Assembly (NCBI RefSeq): GCF_900111745.1 | Contig: NZ_FOIJ01000001.1 | Span: 1 to 64,000 of the forward strand | Direction of reading: 5' to 3' | DNA from: Stigmatella erecta | Lineage (GTDB): Bacteria; Myxococcota; Myxococcia; Myxococcales; Myxococcaceae | DNA length: 64,000 nucleotides | Shown here: positions 1 through 7,981 of the stretch, piece by piece | How positions within the stretch are numbered: position 1 is the first letter of the stretch | Layout: each line of letters opens with the position of its first letter | Position numbers and translations under genes: made by a program | Notes under the pieces: model-generated | The model's input: only the letters and a program-made list of their open reading frames with translations | What the model was told of the DNA's origin: nothing | Database searches by the model: none

Positions 1-150
1 GTCACGCTTCCTACCCGCCAAGACTGACGACTCCTGCCTCAGGCACCCGGCTCAGGCCTGCCCCTTCAGGGGGACGGGGCACGGCGAACACATACCTTCC
101 TGACGGAACTGCTCCAGCTCCTTCTCCAACTCCATGGACCACCTCCTGGC

Positions 151-795
151 GTGTGGCCAAGGGAGGTCTCACGAGAGGCCGGAGCCCGTCACGACGGGGC
201 ATGGCGAGATCTTACGGAACTTCTCAAGCACCTTCGCTCCCGTCGAACGATGAGACGCTCGAAGCTGGCGACCACGGCGGGGCAGCGGCGAGGCCAAATC
301 AAGGATGCCATCTGCATTTCGGAGCGGCCGGCGGAGGTAGAGGACAGGGCCGTGCCCGGCCATTGGGAAGGTGACTTGCTGGCTGGGACAAACAACAGTC
401 ACATCGCCACGCTCGTCGAGCGGCACTCACGCTTCACGATGCTGGTGAAGGTGGCCGGGAAGGATAGCGCCAATGTCGTCCGCGCTCTGACGAAGGCGGT
501 GCGTCAGTTGCCTCGGGCACTTCGCCGCTCCCCGACTTGGGACCGCGGAACGGAGTTGGCGAAGCACCGGGAACTCGCGATAGCGACCGACTTCGCCATC
601 TACTTCTGCCAGCCGCAGAAGCCCTGGCAGCGAGGAACGAACGAGAACACCAACCGGCTTCTTCGGCAGTACTTCCCGGATGGAACGGACGTTTCGGCCT
701 TCTCTCAGCGGCAGCTGGACGCGGTGGCCCTCCGGCTCAACCAACGCCCACGGAAGACCTTGGGCTTCACGACGCCTGCGGCCAAGCTACAGTAA
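151..795 (+). pseudogene. IS30-family transposase, 5'-truncated remnant
   Basis: This is the C-terminal two thirds of an IS30-type DDE transposase. From about position 211 the translation follows the family: ISERPAEVEDRAVPGHWEGDLL (first Asp), a LVERHSRFTMLVKV strand, TWDRGTELAKH (second Asp) and NENTNRLLRQYFP (catalytic Glu), ending in LNQRPRKTLGF. Intact IS30 transposases are about 320-380 residues and begin with a helix-turn-helix region; only about 214 residues are open here and the first 20 look unrelated, so the N-terminus is lost. The 3' end abuts the IS3 remnant on the opposite strand. Family assignment is firm; loss of activity is inferred from the missing DNA-binding part. Confidence 0.85.
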
Positions 796-1098
796 GCGTT
801 GCGTTGACCGATTGAGTGCACCGCCGCTTTTTTTTAGGAAGTCCCGCTCCATCACCAACTGCCGGTTCTCTCGCCGCAGTTGGAGCAGTTCCTCCCGCTC
901 CGACTGGCTCAAAGGCTCGGGCCCGGCAGGGGCCTCGCTTCGCTCGGCGTGCTGCACCCACTGCCGCAGCGCCGACTCCGTCAAGTCCAAGTCCTTGGCC
1001 ACCTGCGGCAGGGACTTGCCACTCTCTCGGGCCAGTCTCACCGCCTCGGCATTGAACTCCTCGGTGAACTGCCGCCTCTTCCTTCTCTCCATGGACAC
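787..1098 (-). pseudogene. IS3-family OrfA, truncated at its 3' end, no OrfB
   Basis: This is a 103-residue OrfA-type helix-turn-helix protein: RRQFTEEFNAEAVRLARESG, then SALRQWVQHAERSE, and a leucine-zipper-like tail ending ERDFLKKS. IS3-family OrfA normally ends at a slippery A-rich site where -1 frameshifting joins OrfB. An eight-A run followed by G lies at about 829-836 on the coding strand, exactly where that signal is expected. OrfB is absent: after the slippery site the sequence passes within 40 bases into the end of the IS30 remnant. The element is therefore dead. The start uses an ATG preceded by GGAGTGTCC. Confidence 0.85.
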
Positions 1099-1126
1099 TC
1101 CTCCTTGTGCTTCGACTTATCGGGTG

Positions 1127-1151
1127 TGTCCACTAAACCGGGGCAGGCTCA
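1127..1151 (-). mobile_element. IS3-family left terminal inverted repeat
   Basis: Read on the minus strand, these bases are TGAGCCTGCCCCGGTTTAGTGGACA. This matches the usual IS3-family end (starting TG, with CCCCGGTTTAGTGGACA) and lies about 30 bases upstream of the OrfA start, where the left end belongs. It marks the exact insertion boundary: sequence above 1151 belongs to the interrupted DUF2381-like gene. Confidence 0.7.
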
Positions 1152-1325
1152 CTGCGGGTAAAGCCACCTTGGCAACGCGAACCCCTTCGAGAAGAAGCGG
1201 AGGACCGGCACGTGCTGATCGAGGCGGAGGCGACGGAAGCGGAGACCCGGGGCACGTTCACCCTGAAACTGTGGGATGCGGAGGGTACCCGGAGCATCGT
1301 CCTCACCGGGGTGACGTTTCCGTAG
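1152..1325 (+). pseudogene. C-terminal remnant of a DUF2381-like protein
   Basis: An open frame runs from the IS3 end to a TAG stop. It encodes LRVKPPWQREPLREEAEDRH, then VLIEAEATEAETRGTFTLKLW and a short tail ending GVTFP. I recognise the WQR...EAEAT...GTFTLKLW...VTFP pattern as the C-terminus of the DUF2381 family, a group of mostly myxobacterial proteins of unknown function often found near kinases. There is no start codon; the rest was lost to the IS3 insertion that ends one base earlier. The family assignment is from memory of the motif and needs a profile search. Confidence 0.5.
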
Positions 1326-1351
1326 CTCGACGTCTCCTTAGGTCGGTTCGT

Positions 1352-2290
1352 CTAGTGTACGAGAAGAGTCGCGATCTTCTCTGCGCAAACCCCTCCCACA
1401 GGAGCGAACTCACGTGCAGCCTCTGTAAGCATGTTCCCTTCGGAGAACATGGAAACGACGACCGTCGCCCCTAATGCAGTTGCAAGATTTGAAAGGCCAT
1501 CCTTGAAGGCGGAAGAACTTGCAGGGCTCAGCCAATGCGCAGAGACGGTGATGTAATCGAGCTTGTTTTTGCCTTGCGATTTGATGTGTTTGCGGAAATG
1601 GTCGCGAGATGGATGTTTACTGGTTGAGAGCGAACGGCTAGAGAAAGCGACCGCCTCATGACACACAAGGGAGAGGAAGGATCGTCCAGTATCATTGGAC
1701 CATCGTTTTCTACTAAGAGCAGCAGGAATACTCCCCTGGGCGAGAATCAGGTGCCAGCAAACGAGATGCTTCATCTCCCCGCTCTCTGGATAGAGCTTGA
1801 TTGCCACCTGCTGCGGTTGCATATGCGCACTTGGAGCCAAGCGAAAAACAGTTTGAATAGGCGTGCATAGTCCAGGCAAGCACCCGTCCAAGCCGACGAG
1901 CCAATCATGCTGCTTGGCATGGCTGAGACGGTACTGTGTCTTAAGTATTATCTCCAGATCTTCTGAGCTTCGGTCTATTTCGGATTCTGTTGCATCTGGT
2001 GCTCGTTGCAGTGATGCAGTGATAAAGCCCGCTGGAGAGACGATGACAGGTCGGCGACGGCCAAAAAGCTTTTTCACAAAGGCCGAGACTTCATCTAGTG
2101 CATACCGCTGGTATGAGGCGTTGGCTTGATTGAGATCCCACCGATCATCATCAACGACAAGGCGGATGAGTTCGGTCGCATCTGGATTCGGCTCTAACTC
2201 ATTGAGCCATTTGAGTCTTGGCTTTGACGGGGGCAGTCCTTCGAACGTCCCTTGGTGCGTCTGTGACCGCGGCTTACCTCCAGTGCTCAT
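1352..2290 (-). CDS. Hypothetical protein, possibly a divergent nitrilase-like hydrolase
   Basis: The 312-residue product is cytoplasmic by appearance, with no signal peptide or membrane segment. The ATG at 2290 is preceded by AGAGGAG four bases upstream, so the gene is probably real. I do not recognise a family with confidence. A segment VAIKLYPESGE (around residue 166) followed by SLVCHEAVAF (around residue 206) and then DYITVSAHW loosely resembles the Lys and Cys-x-Glu blocks of carbon-nitrogen hydrolases. This is a weak visual match only. The base composition is visibly less GC-rich than the neighbours, suggesting acquisition by transfer, as does the position between IS remnants. Confidence 0.55.
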   Translation of the reverse strand: MSTGGKPRSQTHQGTFEGLPPSKPRLKWLNELEPNPDATELIRLVVDDDRWDLNQANASYQRYALDEVSAFVKKLFGRRRPVIVSPAGFITASLQRAPDATESEIDRSSEDLEIILKTQYRLSHAKQHDWLVGLDGCLPGLCTPIQTVFRLAPSAHMQPQQVAIKLYPESGEMKHLVCWHLILAQGSIPAALSRKRWSNDTGRSFLSLVCHEAVAFSSRSLSTSKHPSRDHFRKHIKSQGKNKLDYITVSAHWLSPASSSAFKDGLSNLATALGATVVVSMFSEGNMLTEAAREFAPVGGVCAEKIATLLVH

Positions 2291-2545
2291 GGCTCTCCTC
2301 TCGACTAGATAGATAGAGCAGTATGGCTAGCAGAGGTATGATAGGGATGGCAGCTCCCTGTGTCGTAGGGCAGTTCCAATTGTGCCAGAGTCACCCGGGC
2401 CGGGCTCCCAGCATGTGTTGGCATGTAGGTAAGGACCTGTCGTCTTCCCGTGCACTCTGGTTGGGCTCGCCAGCTCCCCATCAAGCCAAAAAGAAAGGCC
2501 ACAGGTGACGAGGAGGTCTTCACCCCCTCGCCACCCGGGCCCGAG

Positions 2546-3121
2546 TCACATGGTGCGCGACGTACTACGAGCCGAGCCCCTGCTCGAGCTGGCCTTGGGC
2601 GTGGTCGGAACCCCGTCGCCCATGCTCGGCCTGGTAGGCCCGGTGGCGCCGTTGCCCACCTTCCTGCGAGTCAGCTGCTGCTCGCTGGTCCCAGGAGTGC
2701 CGCGGAGGCTCGCCTCGATCTTCTCCTGTCGCTCGCGCATCTCGCTCAGCTCCTTCCCGAGGCGTACTGTCTCAGCGCGCTGGGTGTCGAGCTGGCCCTG
2801 AAGCCCCTTGCGCAGGTCCGCCACCTCGGTCTTCACGTCCTTGGTCAGCGTCCGCATCTCACCCAGTGCCGCGGCATTGGCCTGGTTGAGCTTCTCAAGC
2901 AGCTCCGAGTGCTTCCGGTCGAGCTCGGTCAGCGTCATCTGGCCCTGGATCTGCCGGACCTCCTGGGCCTTCTCACGCATGCAGGCCTGAGGTTCCGTCT
3001 GCTCGTCGTCGCCGGCCAGCCAACGGCCGATGGTCTTGCGGCTGGCATAGCCGAGGGTGCCAGCGGCCATGGTGGCGGCGATCTTGCCGAGGTTGTTGGT
3101 AATGAGGGGGAGGAAGGGCAT
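2546..3121 (-). CDS. Hypothetical coiled-coil protein
   Basis: The 191-residue product starts at an ATG with AGGAG seven bases upstream. The N-terminus (about residues 6-30) is a moderately hydrophobic stretch. Residues about 45-140 are rich in Glu, Lys, Gln and Leu with heptad spacing, predicting a long coiled coil. The last 45 residues are Ser/Thr/Pro-rich and probably disordered. No enzymatic motif is visible. It is followed upstream, 85 bases away on the same strand, by another small unknown gene, so the two may be co-transcribed. Function unknown. Confidence 0.5.
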   Translation of the reverse strand: MPFLPLITNNLGKIAATMAAGTLGYASRKTIGRWLAGDDEQTEPQACMREKAQEVRQIQGQMTLTELDRKHSELLEKLNQANAAALGEMRTLTKDVKTEVADLRKGLQGQLDTQRAETVRLGKELSEMRERQEKIEASLRGTPGTSEQQLTRRKVGNGATGPTRPSMGDGVPTTPKASSSRGSARSTSRTM

Positions 3122-3206
3122 GTGGGGACTCCTGGTGGAAGCTGGGAGAAATTTCCCGAGCTCATGTGCTGATACCCACCAGGAGCCCGGAATTTCGGAT
3201 GCTGCA

Positions 3207-3530
3207 TCAGGGGACGGGCGGGTCCCTCTGGCGGGGCTTGAGCATCAGATCGACGTGCGCGTCGAAGCAGCCCAGAATGATGTCCGTCCGTTCCTTCTTG
3301 CTGCCTACGAGAAACCGGATGTGCAGCAGCAGGCTGGCCTTTGCCAAGTGGGGCTTTACCGCGTAAAGGCGCAGCCGGAAGGGGGGTGCCCCCTTCCTGG
3401 CCAGTTCGTGCTCGCGGAGCATCGCCTCGGTGAGGACCAAGCAGAGGGCCTTGGCCTCTTCAAGAGTCATCGGCCGGAGCAGGCGGCAACTCCGGACGGC
3501 GTGGATGATCTTCTTCAAGGTGTCCTCCAT
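3207..3530 (-). CDS. Small hypothetical protein
   Basis: This is a 107-residue basic protein beginning MEDTLKKIIHAV. An in-frame GTG nine bases further upstream (3539) is an alternative start; neither has a strong ribosome binding site. No signal peptide, transmembrane segment or known motif is visible. It lies just upstream of, and in the same direction as, the coiled-coil gene at 2546-3121. Function unknown and coding status moderate. Confidence 0.4.
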   Translation of the reverse strand: MEDTLKKIIHAVRSCRLLRPMTLEEAKALCLVLTEAMLREHELARKGAPPFRLRLYAVKPHLAKASLLLHIRFLVGSKKERTDIILGCFDAHVDLMLKPRQRDPPVP

Positions 3531-3696
3531 GCAGCGCACGCACGGAGGGCATGGAGCCCACGTGGCGCGCGTGATGCGCGCCAGCGAGGGCGCAGGGTTG
3601 AGTGAGGTAGGGGGCGCTCGGGCCTCTACGACGGGCAGTTCCTGCGTGTTGCCGTCGTAGTCATCCGAACGTCAGCGGAGGAGCTTCACCAAGGGC

Positions 3697-3960
3697 TTAT
3701 ACCCAGGGATCCGGACTGGATCGTAGGAGGGCAGGGGACTGGCCGATGATGGTACCGTCAGGTACGCCAGCTCCTGGCGCCGGCCTCCACACTGGGCGCA
3801 TGAAGACATCCAGTGCGAAGATCCTCCGCAGCAGCCCGGCCCAATCCACTCGCGACGTCTGCTCCTTCTTCGCTTCCGCCTTCGCCGCTGTCTCCGCCAG
3901 CCGGGTCGCCTGCTCCGGCTTCGGCTCTGCCCCTACTTGGAGGTTTTCCTGCCGTGCTTC
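3697..3960 (-). pseudogene. IS91-family transposase C-terminal remnant, frameshifted
   Basis: On the minus strand the translation reads RVDWAGLLRRIFALDVF, the conserved C-terminal block of IS91-type transposases (usual form WAxLLxRxFALDVxxCxxCGG). The frame is then lost: shifting by one base gives AQCGGRRQELAYLTVP, which continues the family pattern. One indel near position 3797 therefore breaks the gene, and the catalytic His-hydrophobic-His and Tyr regions are missing altogether. It is one of six IS families present as fragments in the first 8 kb. Limits are approximate. Confidence 0.65.
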
Positions 3961-4022
3961 TGGGTCGTGGGAAGGCGGAGAGAGCTGCCATGGGACGCTG
4001 CCCCAGTACGCCCGCGCGGTGC

Positions 4023-4038
4023 TGTGATCTCGGTCACA
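4023..4038. promoter_or_regulatory. Candidate Crp-type operator (perfect TGTGA-N6-TCACA)
   Basis: The sequence TGTGATCTCGGTCACA is a perfect inverted repeat identical to the E. coli CRP half-sites, extended on each side by C/G (CTGTGA...TCACAG). It lies 200 bases upstream of the patatin-like gene start at 4239. A Crp-type regulator with a matching recognition helix is encoded at 32847-33527. Binding is inferred, not shown. Confidence 0.45.
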
Positions 4039-4238
4039 GGATGACGGTGAGCCCTTTAACAGGGCCCGAGCTCCAGCCGGGAGATGATGTGTTCCGCAGG
4101 CACGAATGCTTCTCTGTTTGCCGAGGGGTTGCTGGTGCTCTCTTGCCTGCTTTACCAGTGCTCCCTTGCCTGTTTTTCTTCTGCCTTGACGCGCCACTAG
4201 GCTCAGGGTCCTCGCTTGGACGCGAGAGGAGTCATTGC

Positions 4239-6662
4239 ATGTCTGCCATAGTTAAGGTTTGGCAATTCATTCACGCGATCCGGTTCAGCCTGCTGTTTAC
4301 AGCTATGTTCGCTGTGCTTGTCATCAGCAACGACCAGGCCCAGGACTTGCTCTGGATCATGGTGGACCAGAAGGATCTCTTTGGGAAAGACGGAACGTTA
4401 CTGTTCTTCCTCTGCGCACTGTTCCTATGCTGGAATGCCTTCCAATGGGCCTGCTATGCCCTCTGCTGGCGCCGGACCGCCAACGGTTCACTGGCCCCAT
4501 GGCTCAGGCGTCTTGAGGACTGGGGGACGCTCGTGCTCGGTGTGGTGCCGCTGGAGGCGTTGGCGATCGGCTTCCGGCACGCAAGCGACCGCATTCAAGA
4601 TCCCACGACCAGCGCAGGCGATGAGGTATTGCGTAAATGGGCTTGGTACTCGGAGGGGTTCGGCGTCCTCGCTTTTTTGTTTTTCTTCTTCATTCGAGAT
4701 TTTCTGCCCCGCATCGTGAGGAATTGGCAGGCGCGGCATGAGGCCGCCATGGCGGCGAACCATGAAGGGGGGCGGTTTTACCTTCTGCGCCGCGACCTCC
4801 TGTCCTACCTCGTGAGCGATTGGTGGGCGCGACGCGGCACCGTAGTGGTAGCCAACCATGAAGTGGGCCCATTGGGCCGTGGCACGGCCATCCCACCAGG
4901 TCAAATGCCGATCGGCATCCGACTGCAGATCCTCCTGTACTTGGTCTCGGCGGTAGTGGTGGTGGTGGCGCTGGTTTGGAGCCCTGTCGAGATTGCGCGG
5001 TCCGTGGGCTCGCTGAACCTCCTGCTGTTGTGGATGGGGGGCATGATCGGTGTGACCACCCTGCTGGGTTATGCGTCGGACCGGTTGGGCGTGCCAGTCG
5101 TCGGAGCAATCGTGCTGCTGGCGGTCATTTTCAGTCTGGGGGGATGGAACGACAACCACGGGCTCCGCACTGTGGAGAAGGCCTCCTGTCCCAATGGCCA
5201 ATGCGAAGGGCGCCCTGGCGATCTGGAACTGGCCGTGGCTGAGTGGCTGAGAGTGCGCTCAGAGCAATGGGCCACTCACGCTCCCCAGGGAGAGAGGCCG
5301 CCCTTCCCCGTATTCATCGCCTCAGCTGAGGGAGGGGGGATCCGCGCTGCTTTCTGGACCAGCTACGTCCTAGCCCGGTTGCAGGATCAATTTCCTACAC
5401 TGTCCCGCCACCTGTTGGCGATCAGCGGCGTGTCTGGAGGCAGCCTGGGCGCAGGCGTGTTCACCGCGACCGTTGCAGCGGCACCGGAGAAGAGCGCTGT
5501 GGATGGGAAGGAGAGGTTCTTCACCGAGGCGCATGGGAAATATTTCGACGCGCAGTTTCTGGCGCCCATCCTGGGCGGCTTCCTGTTTCCGGACATGCTG
5601 CAGCGCTTCCTGCCGGTGCCGCTCGCCTCTCTGGACCGGGCCCGCGCCTTTGAACTGGGCTTGGAGTATCCCGCGCCAGGGGTTTGGCCCACTGGGGAAC
5701 GACACCCGATGAACCATGCGATGACCGATCTCTATACCGGCTCAGCCGAGAGATGGCCGCCGTTGCTCCTGCTCAACGCCACGCGGGTGGAGACCGGGGA
5801 GTGGAGCGTAGTCGCGCCGTTCAGATTGCCACAGGATCTCTTTCCAGACGCGGTGGATCTCTCCTGTCTGGCGGACCAGATTCCGCTCAGCACCGGTATC
5901 CACCTCTCGGCGCGCTTTCCCCTAGTCAGTCCCGCCGGGCTCGTCGATCCTGACGACTTTTGCCAGGGGCGCACAGGTCTGTCCAAGACCCGGCAGCGCT
6001 ATGTGGACGGCGGCTACTACGACAATTCTGGCGTGCTGGCCTCGTCCCGCCTGGCCACGTTGGTGCGCCGCGTGGCGAAGGAGCAAAACATTCCCATACG
6101 GATTGTCTTTTTGCACTTCAGTAACAATCCGAAGCAGAAGGAGTTCGCCAAGCCCATGCTCGCACTCAGGCCTGCCAGTCCAGGTCAGAGAGGCCAAAAC
6201 GATCAGGTATGTCACTATTGGACTGATCCGCAGAGCGCTGCCTCTGGTGAAGACCCAGTCCCTGACTATCCCTACTTCATAGGCGATACGTTGTCTCCGC
6301 TCCGGGTCATGCTGAATGTGCAGGAAGCCAGCGGCGACACCCACCTGCGGGAATTCGTTCAGGAGGTGAAGGAGGACTGCAACTTGTTTCTGCGCTTCCG
6401 CTTGCCGCGCAGCATCAAGGACTTGCCCTTGGGCTGGTCCTTGGCTGCCATCAGCAAGCAGGAGATGCAGGCGGCCATCGATGGTTGTCCCGGTATAGCG
6501 CCTGCTCAAGCTGACAAGCAACAGGGAGACAGGGGGCATGGCAATCCTGGCAACACCCCCCATGAAACTACCTGCGAGAGCGTGGAATGGGTCCGGTGGC
6601 TATTGTCTAAAGACATACAGCTACCTAGTACCCAGTTCCCTGTCTCCAAGCAACTGGAGTAG
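4239..6662 (+). CDS. Membrane-anchored patatin-like phospholipase
   Basis: The 807-residue product has six or seven hydrophobic segments in its N-terminal 310 residues and a patatin-type lipase domain behind them. The oxyanion loop is EGGGIRAAFW (about residue 366), the nucleophile elbow is GVSGGS with Ser near 398, and the catalytic Asp lies in YVDGGYYDNSG near 590, so the Ser-Asp dyad is complete. Expected activity is hydrolysis of acyl esters of membrane lipids. The frame is open back to 3813, but ATG 4239 has AGAGGAG seven bases upstream and begins the first membrane helix, so I place the start there. IS debris lies on both sides, yet this gene is intact. A candidate Crp site sits 200 bases upstream. 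Confidence 0.85.
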   Translation: MSAIVKVWQFIHAIRFSLLFTAMFAVLVISNDQAQDLLWIMVDQKDLFGKDGTLLFFLCALFLCWNAFQWACYALCWRRTANGSLAPWLRRLEDWGTLVLGVVPLEALAIGFRHASDRIQDPTTSAGDEVLRKWAWYSEGFGVLAFLFFFFIRDFLPRIVRNWQARHEAAMAANHEGGRFYLLRRDLLSYLVSDWWARRGTVVVANHEVGPLGRGTAIPPGQMPIGIRLQILLYLVSAVVVVVALVWSPVEIARSVGSLNLLLLWMGGMIGVTTLLGYASDRLGVPVVGAIVLLAVIFSLGGWNDNHGLRTVEKASCPNGQCEGRPGDLELAVAEWLRVRSEQWATHAPQGERPPFPVFIASAEGGGIRAAFWTSYVLARLQDQFPTLSRHLLAISGVSGGSLGAGVFTATVAAAPEKSAVDGKERFFTEAHGKYFDAQFLAPILGGFLFPDMLQRFLPVPLASLDRARAFELGLEYPAPGVWPTGERHPMNHAMTDLYTGSAERWPPLLLLNATRVETGEWSVVAPFRLPQDLFPDAVDLSCLADQIPLSTGIHLSARFPLVSPAGLVDPDDFCQGRTGLSKTRQRYVDGGYYDNSGVLASSRLATLVRRVAKEQNIPIRIVFLHFSNNPKQKEFAKPMLALRPASPGQRGQNDQVCHYWTDPQSAASGEDPVPDYPYFIGDTLSPLRVMLNVQEASGDTHLREFVQEVKEDCNLFLRFRLPRSIKDLPLGWSLAAISKQEMQAAIDGCPGIAPAQADKQQGDRGHGNPGNTPHETTCESVEWVRWLLSKDIQLPSTQFPVSKQLE

Positions 6663-6818
6663 GTCCGCTGATCAGGTGAAGGTGCCCCTGTTTCGTGACT
6701 CTCCCGCACTTTGTGTGGTTCCCTTCTGAGGGATAGGCAGACGTGGCAGGCTGCCTCTGGGTGAATAGACCCTGGGAATGGAAACGCTGTACTCACTGCC
6801 CGGCTGTCGCGTGGGCGA

Positions 6819-7150
6819 GTGAAGCGCGGCAGCGCGGCGCACGTCGTCCTCGTCGCACACCAGGAGGACACAGGTGCCCGGTGCCCGTGCTGCCAGACCT
6901 CCAGCAACACACTGCATGGTCGCTACATCCGGCGCCCGGACGACCTGCCGGCCGCTGGGCGCGCGGTGCGATTGGAACTGCGCGTTCGCCGCTTTTGCTA
7001 TTGAAACGCCCACGACGCACCTTCGCTGAGCGGCTGCCTTGCTTGTTGCCCTCTCGAGCCAGACGGGCATGGCGATTGGCCAAGGCCAGTGCGCCGTCGC
7101 TCTCACAATCGGTACGGAGGCAGGAGCTAGCCCGGATCGGTCACACCAGG
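6819..7150 (+). pseudogene. ISL3-family transposase N-terminal remnant, frameshifted
   Basis: One frame gives GARCPCCQTSSNTLHGRYIR followed by DLPAAGRAVRLELRVRRFC, the zinc-finger and following strand of ISL3 transposases. After a stop at about 7002 the next frame gives RPRRTFAERLPCLLPSRARR, which is the continuation in intact members. A third frame gives ALTIGTEAGAS, again in the expected order. At least two indels therefore break the gene, and the whole DDE catalytic region is absent. It lies directly downstream of the patatin-like gene. Confidence 0.75.
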
Positions 7151-7296
7151 CAGGGAGAGAGGATGGGTGTCGCAGCGTAGCCTGCCGGTGTCTTGGTGCT
7201 TTGCCTCGCGCCGGTTCTGGGGGCGGCAAGGGGCAAAGCGCGGCCTTTCTCCCGCCGGAGTTGAGCCCGCGCAAGGCTGTCAAAGAGCAGCGGACG

Positions 7297-7755
7297 TCAG
7301 GAGGGGGCGGGGACGGTGCGCAGTTGTTCCGCGATGCGCGCGAAGAGCTCGCGCACCGGCGCCGCGGCGCTGAGGGAGAGGACGACGCGGCGGACGCTCA
7401 CGCGGACGATGGCGGCGAGCTTGAGCAGCTTCAGCCGGATGGTGCCTGCCTGAGCCCTCTCCAGCTCGGTACTCCGCAGGCCGAAGTGGCGCAGGAGGTT
7501 GAGCAGCACGTAGGCCACAGAGGCAAACCACAAGCGCAACTGGTTGGCGCGCAGGGTGTGGGCGCTCGTCGGATCGGCGAACAGGTCCAGCTGCTGCTCC
7601 TTGATGCGGTTCTCCATGTCGCCTCTGGCGCAGTAGAGCTCCTCGTAGAGCGCCCGCGCCGGGTGCGTCTGCTCGCAGAAGGACGTCACGACGAAGCGCG
7701 GGTTGGACTTGTCGCCCAGCCACTCCGCCTTGGCCACCACGCGGCGCTCGCGCGT
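7297..7755 (-). pseudogene. IS1380-family transposase C-terminal fragment
   Basis: The minus-strand translation begins RERRVVAKAEWL and continues NPRFVVTSF, ALYEELYCARGDMENRIKEQ and QLRLWFASVAYVLLN. This is the typical C-terminal third of IS1380 transposases, including the YCARGDMENRIKEQ block with the catalytic Glu. It is open to a stop at 7297. The first two catalytic Asp regions are missing because an IS701-like fragment is joined directly to its 5' side in a different frame at about 7755. Confidence 0.8.
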
Positions 7756-7882
7756 CCAGCAGCAGCCCCGTCAGGTACAGCTCCATGGCGCGGCGGCGCT
7801 CCTGCCGCCCCATGCCGACCACCATCGAATCGATGTACTCGCGCAGCTCCGCGTCGAGCTTGCGCATTTGGGAGGGTGTCAT
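7756..7882 (-). pseudogene. IS701-like transposase N-terminal fragment
   Basis: From ATG 7882 the minus strand encodes MTPSQMRKLDAELREYIDSM, then MGRQERRRAMELYLTGLLLD. This resembles the N-terminus of IS701-type DDE transposases, where the next residues would be GERKSxEPMA. Instead the sequence switches at this point into the IS1380 fragment. Only about 43 residues remain, so this is a junction scar. Family assignment is by motif recall. Confidence 0.6.
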
Positions 7883-7981
7883 CCTACCTTTCAGATAGAG
7901 CACACCTCATGGGCTTCAGACAACTGACCAGGTAGTACTAGAGGTGTGCCCTTCTTTTTCCAACAGCCAGAGCAGTACCTC

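Noticed and set aside
829-836. Eight-base A run as a phase-variation tract
   Set aside because: It is the programmed frameshift site of IS3-family OrfA/OrfB, left in a dead element.
3813-4238. 142-codon upstream extension of the patatin-like frame
   Set aside because: It crosses the IS91 remnant and the Crp-type site, and a strong ribosome site with ATG at 4239 starts the first membrane helix.
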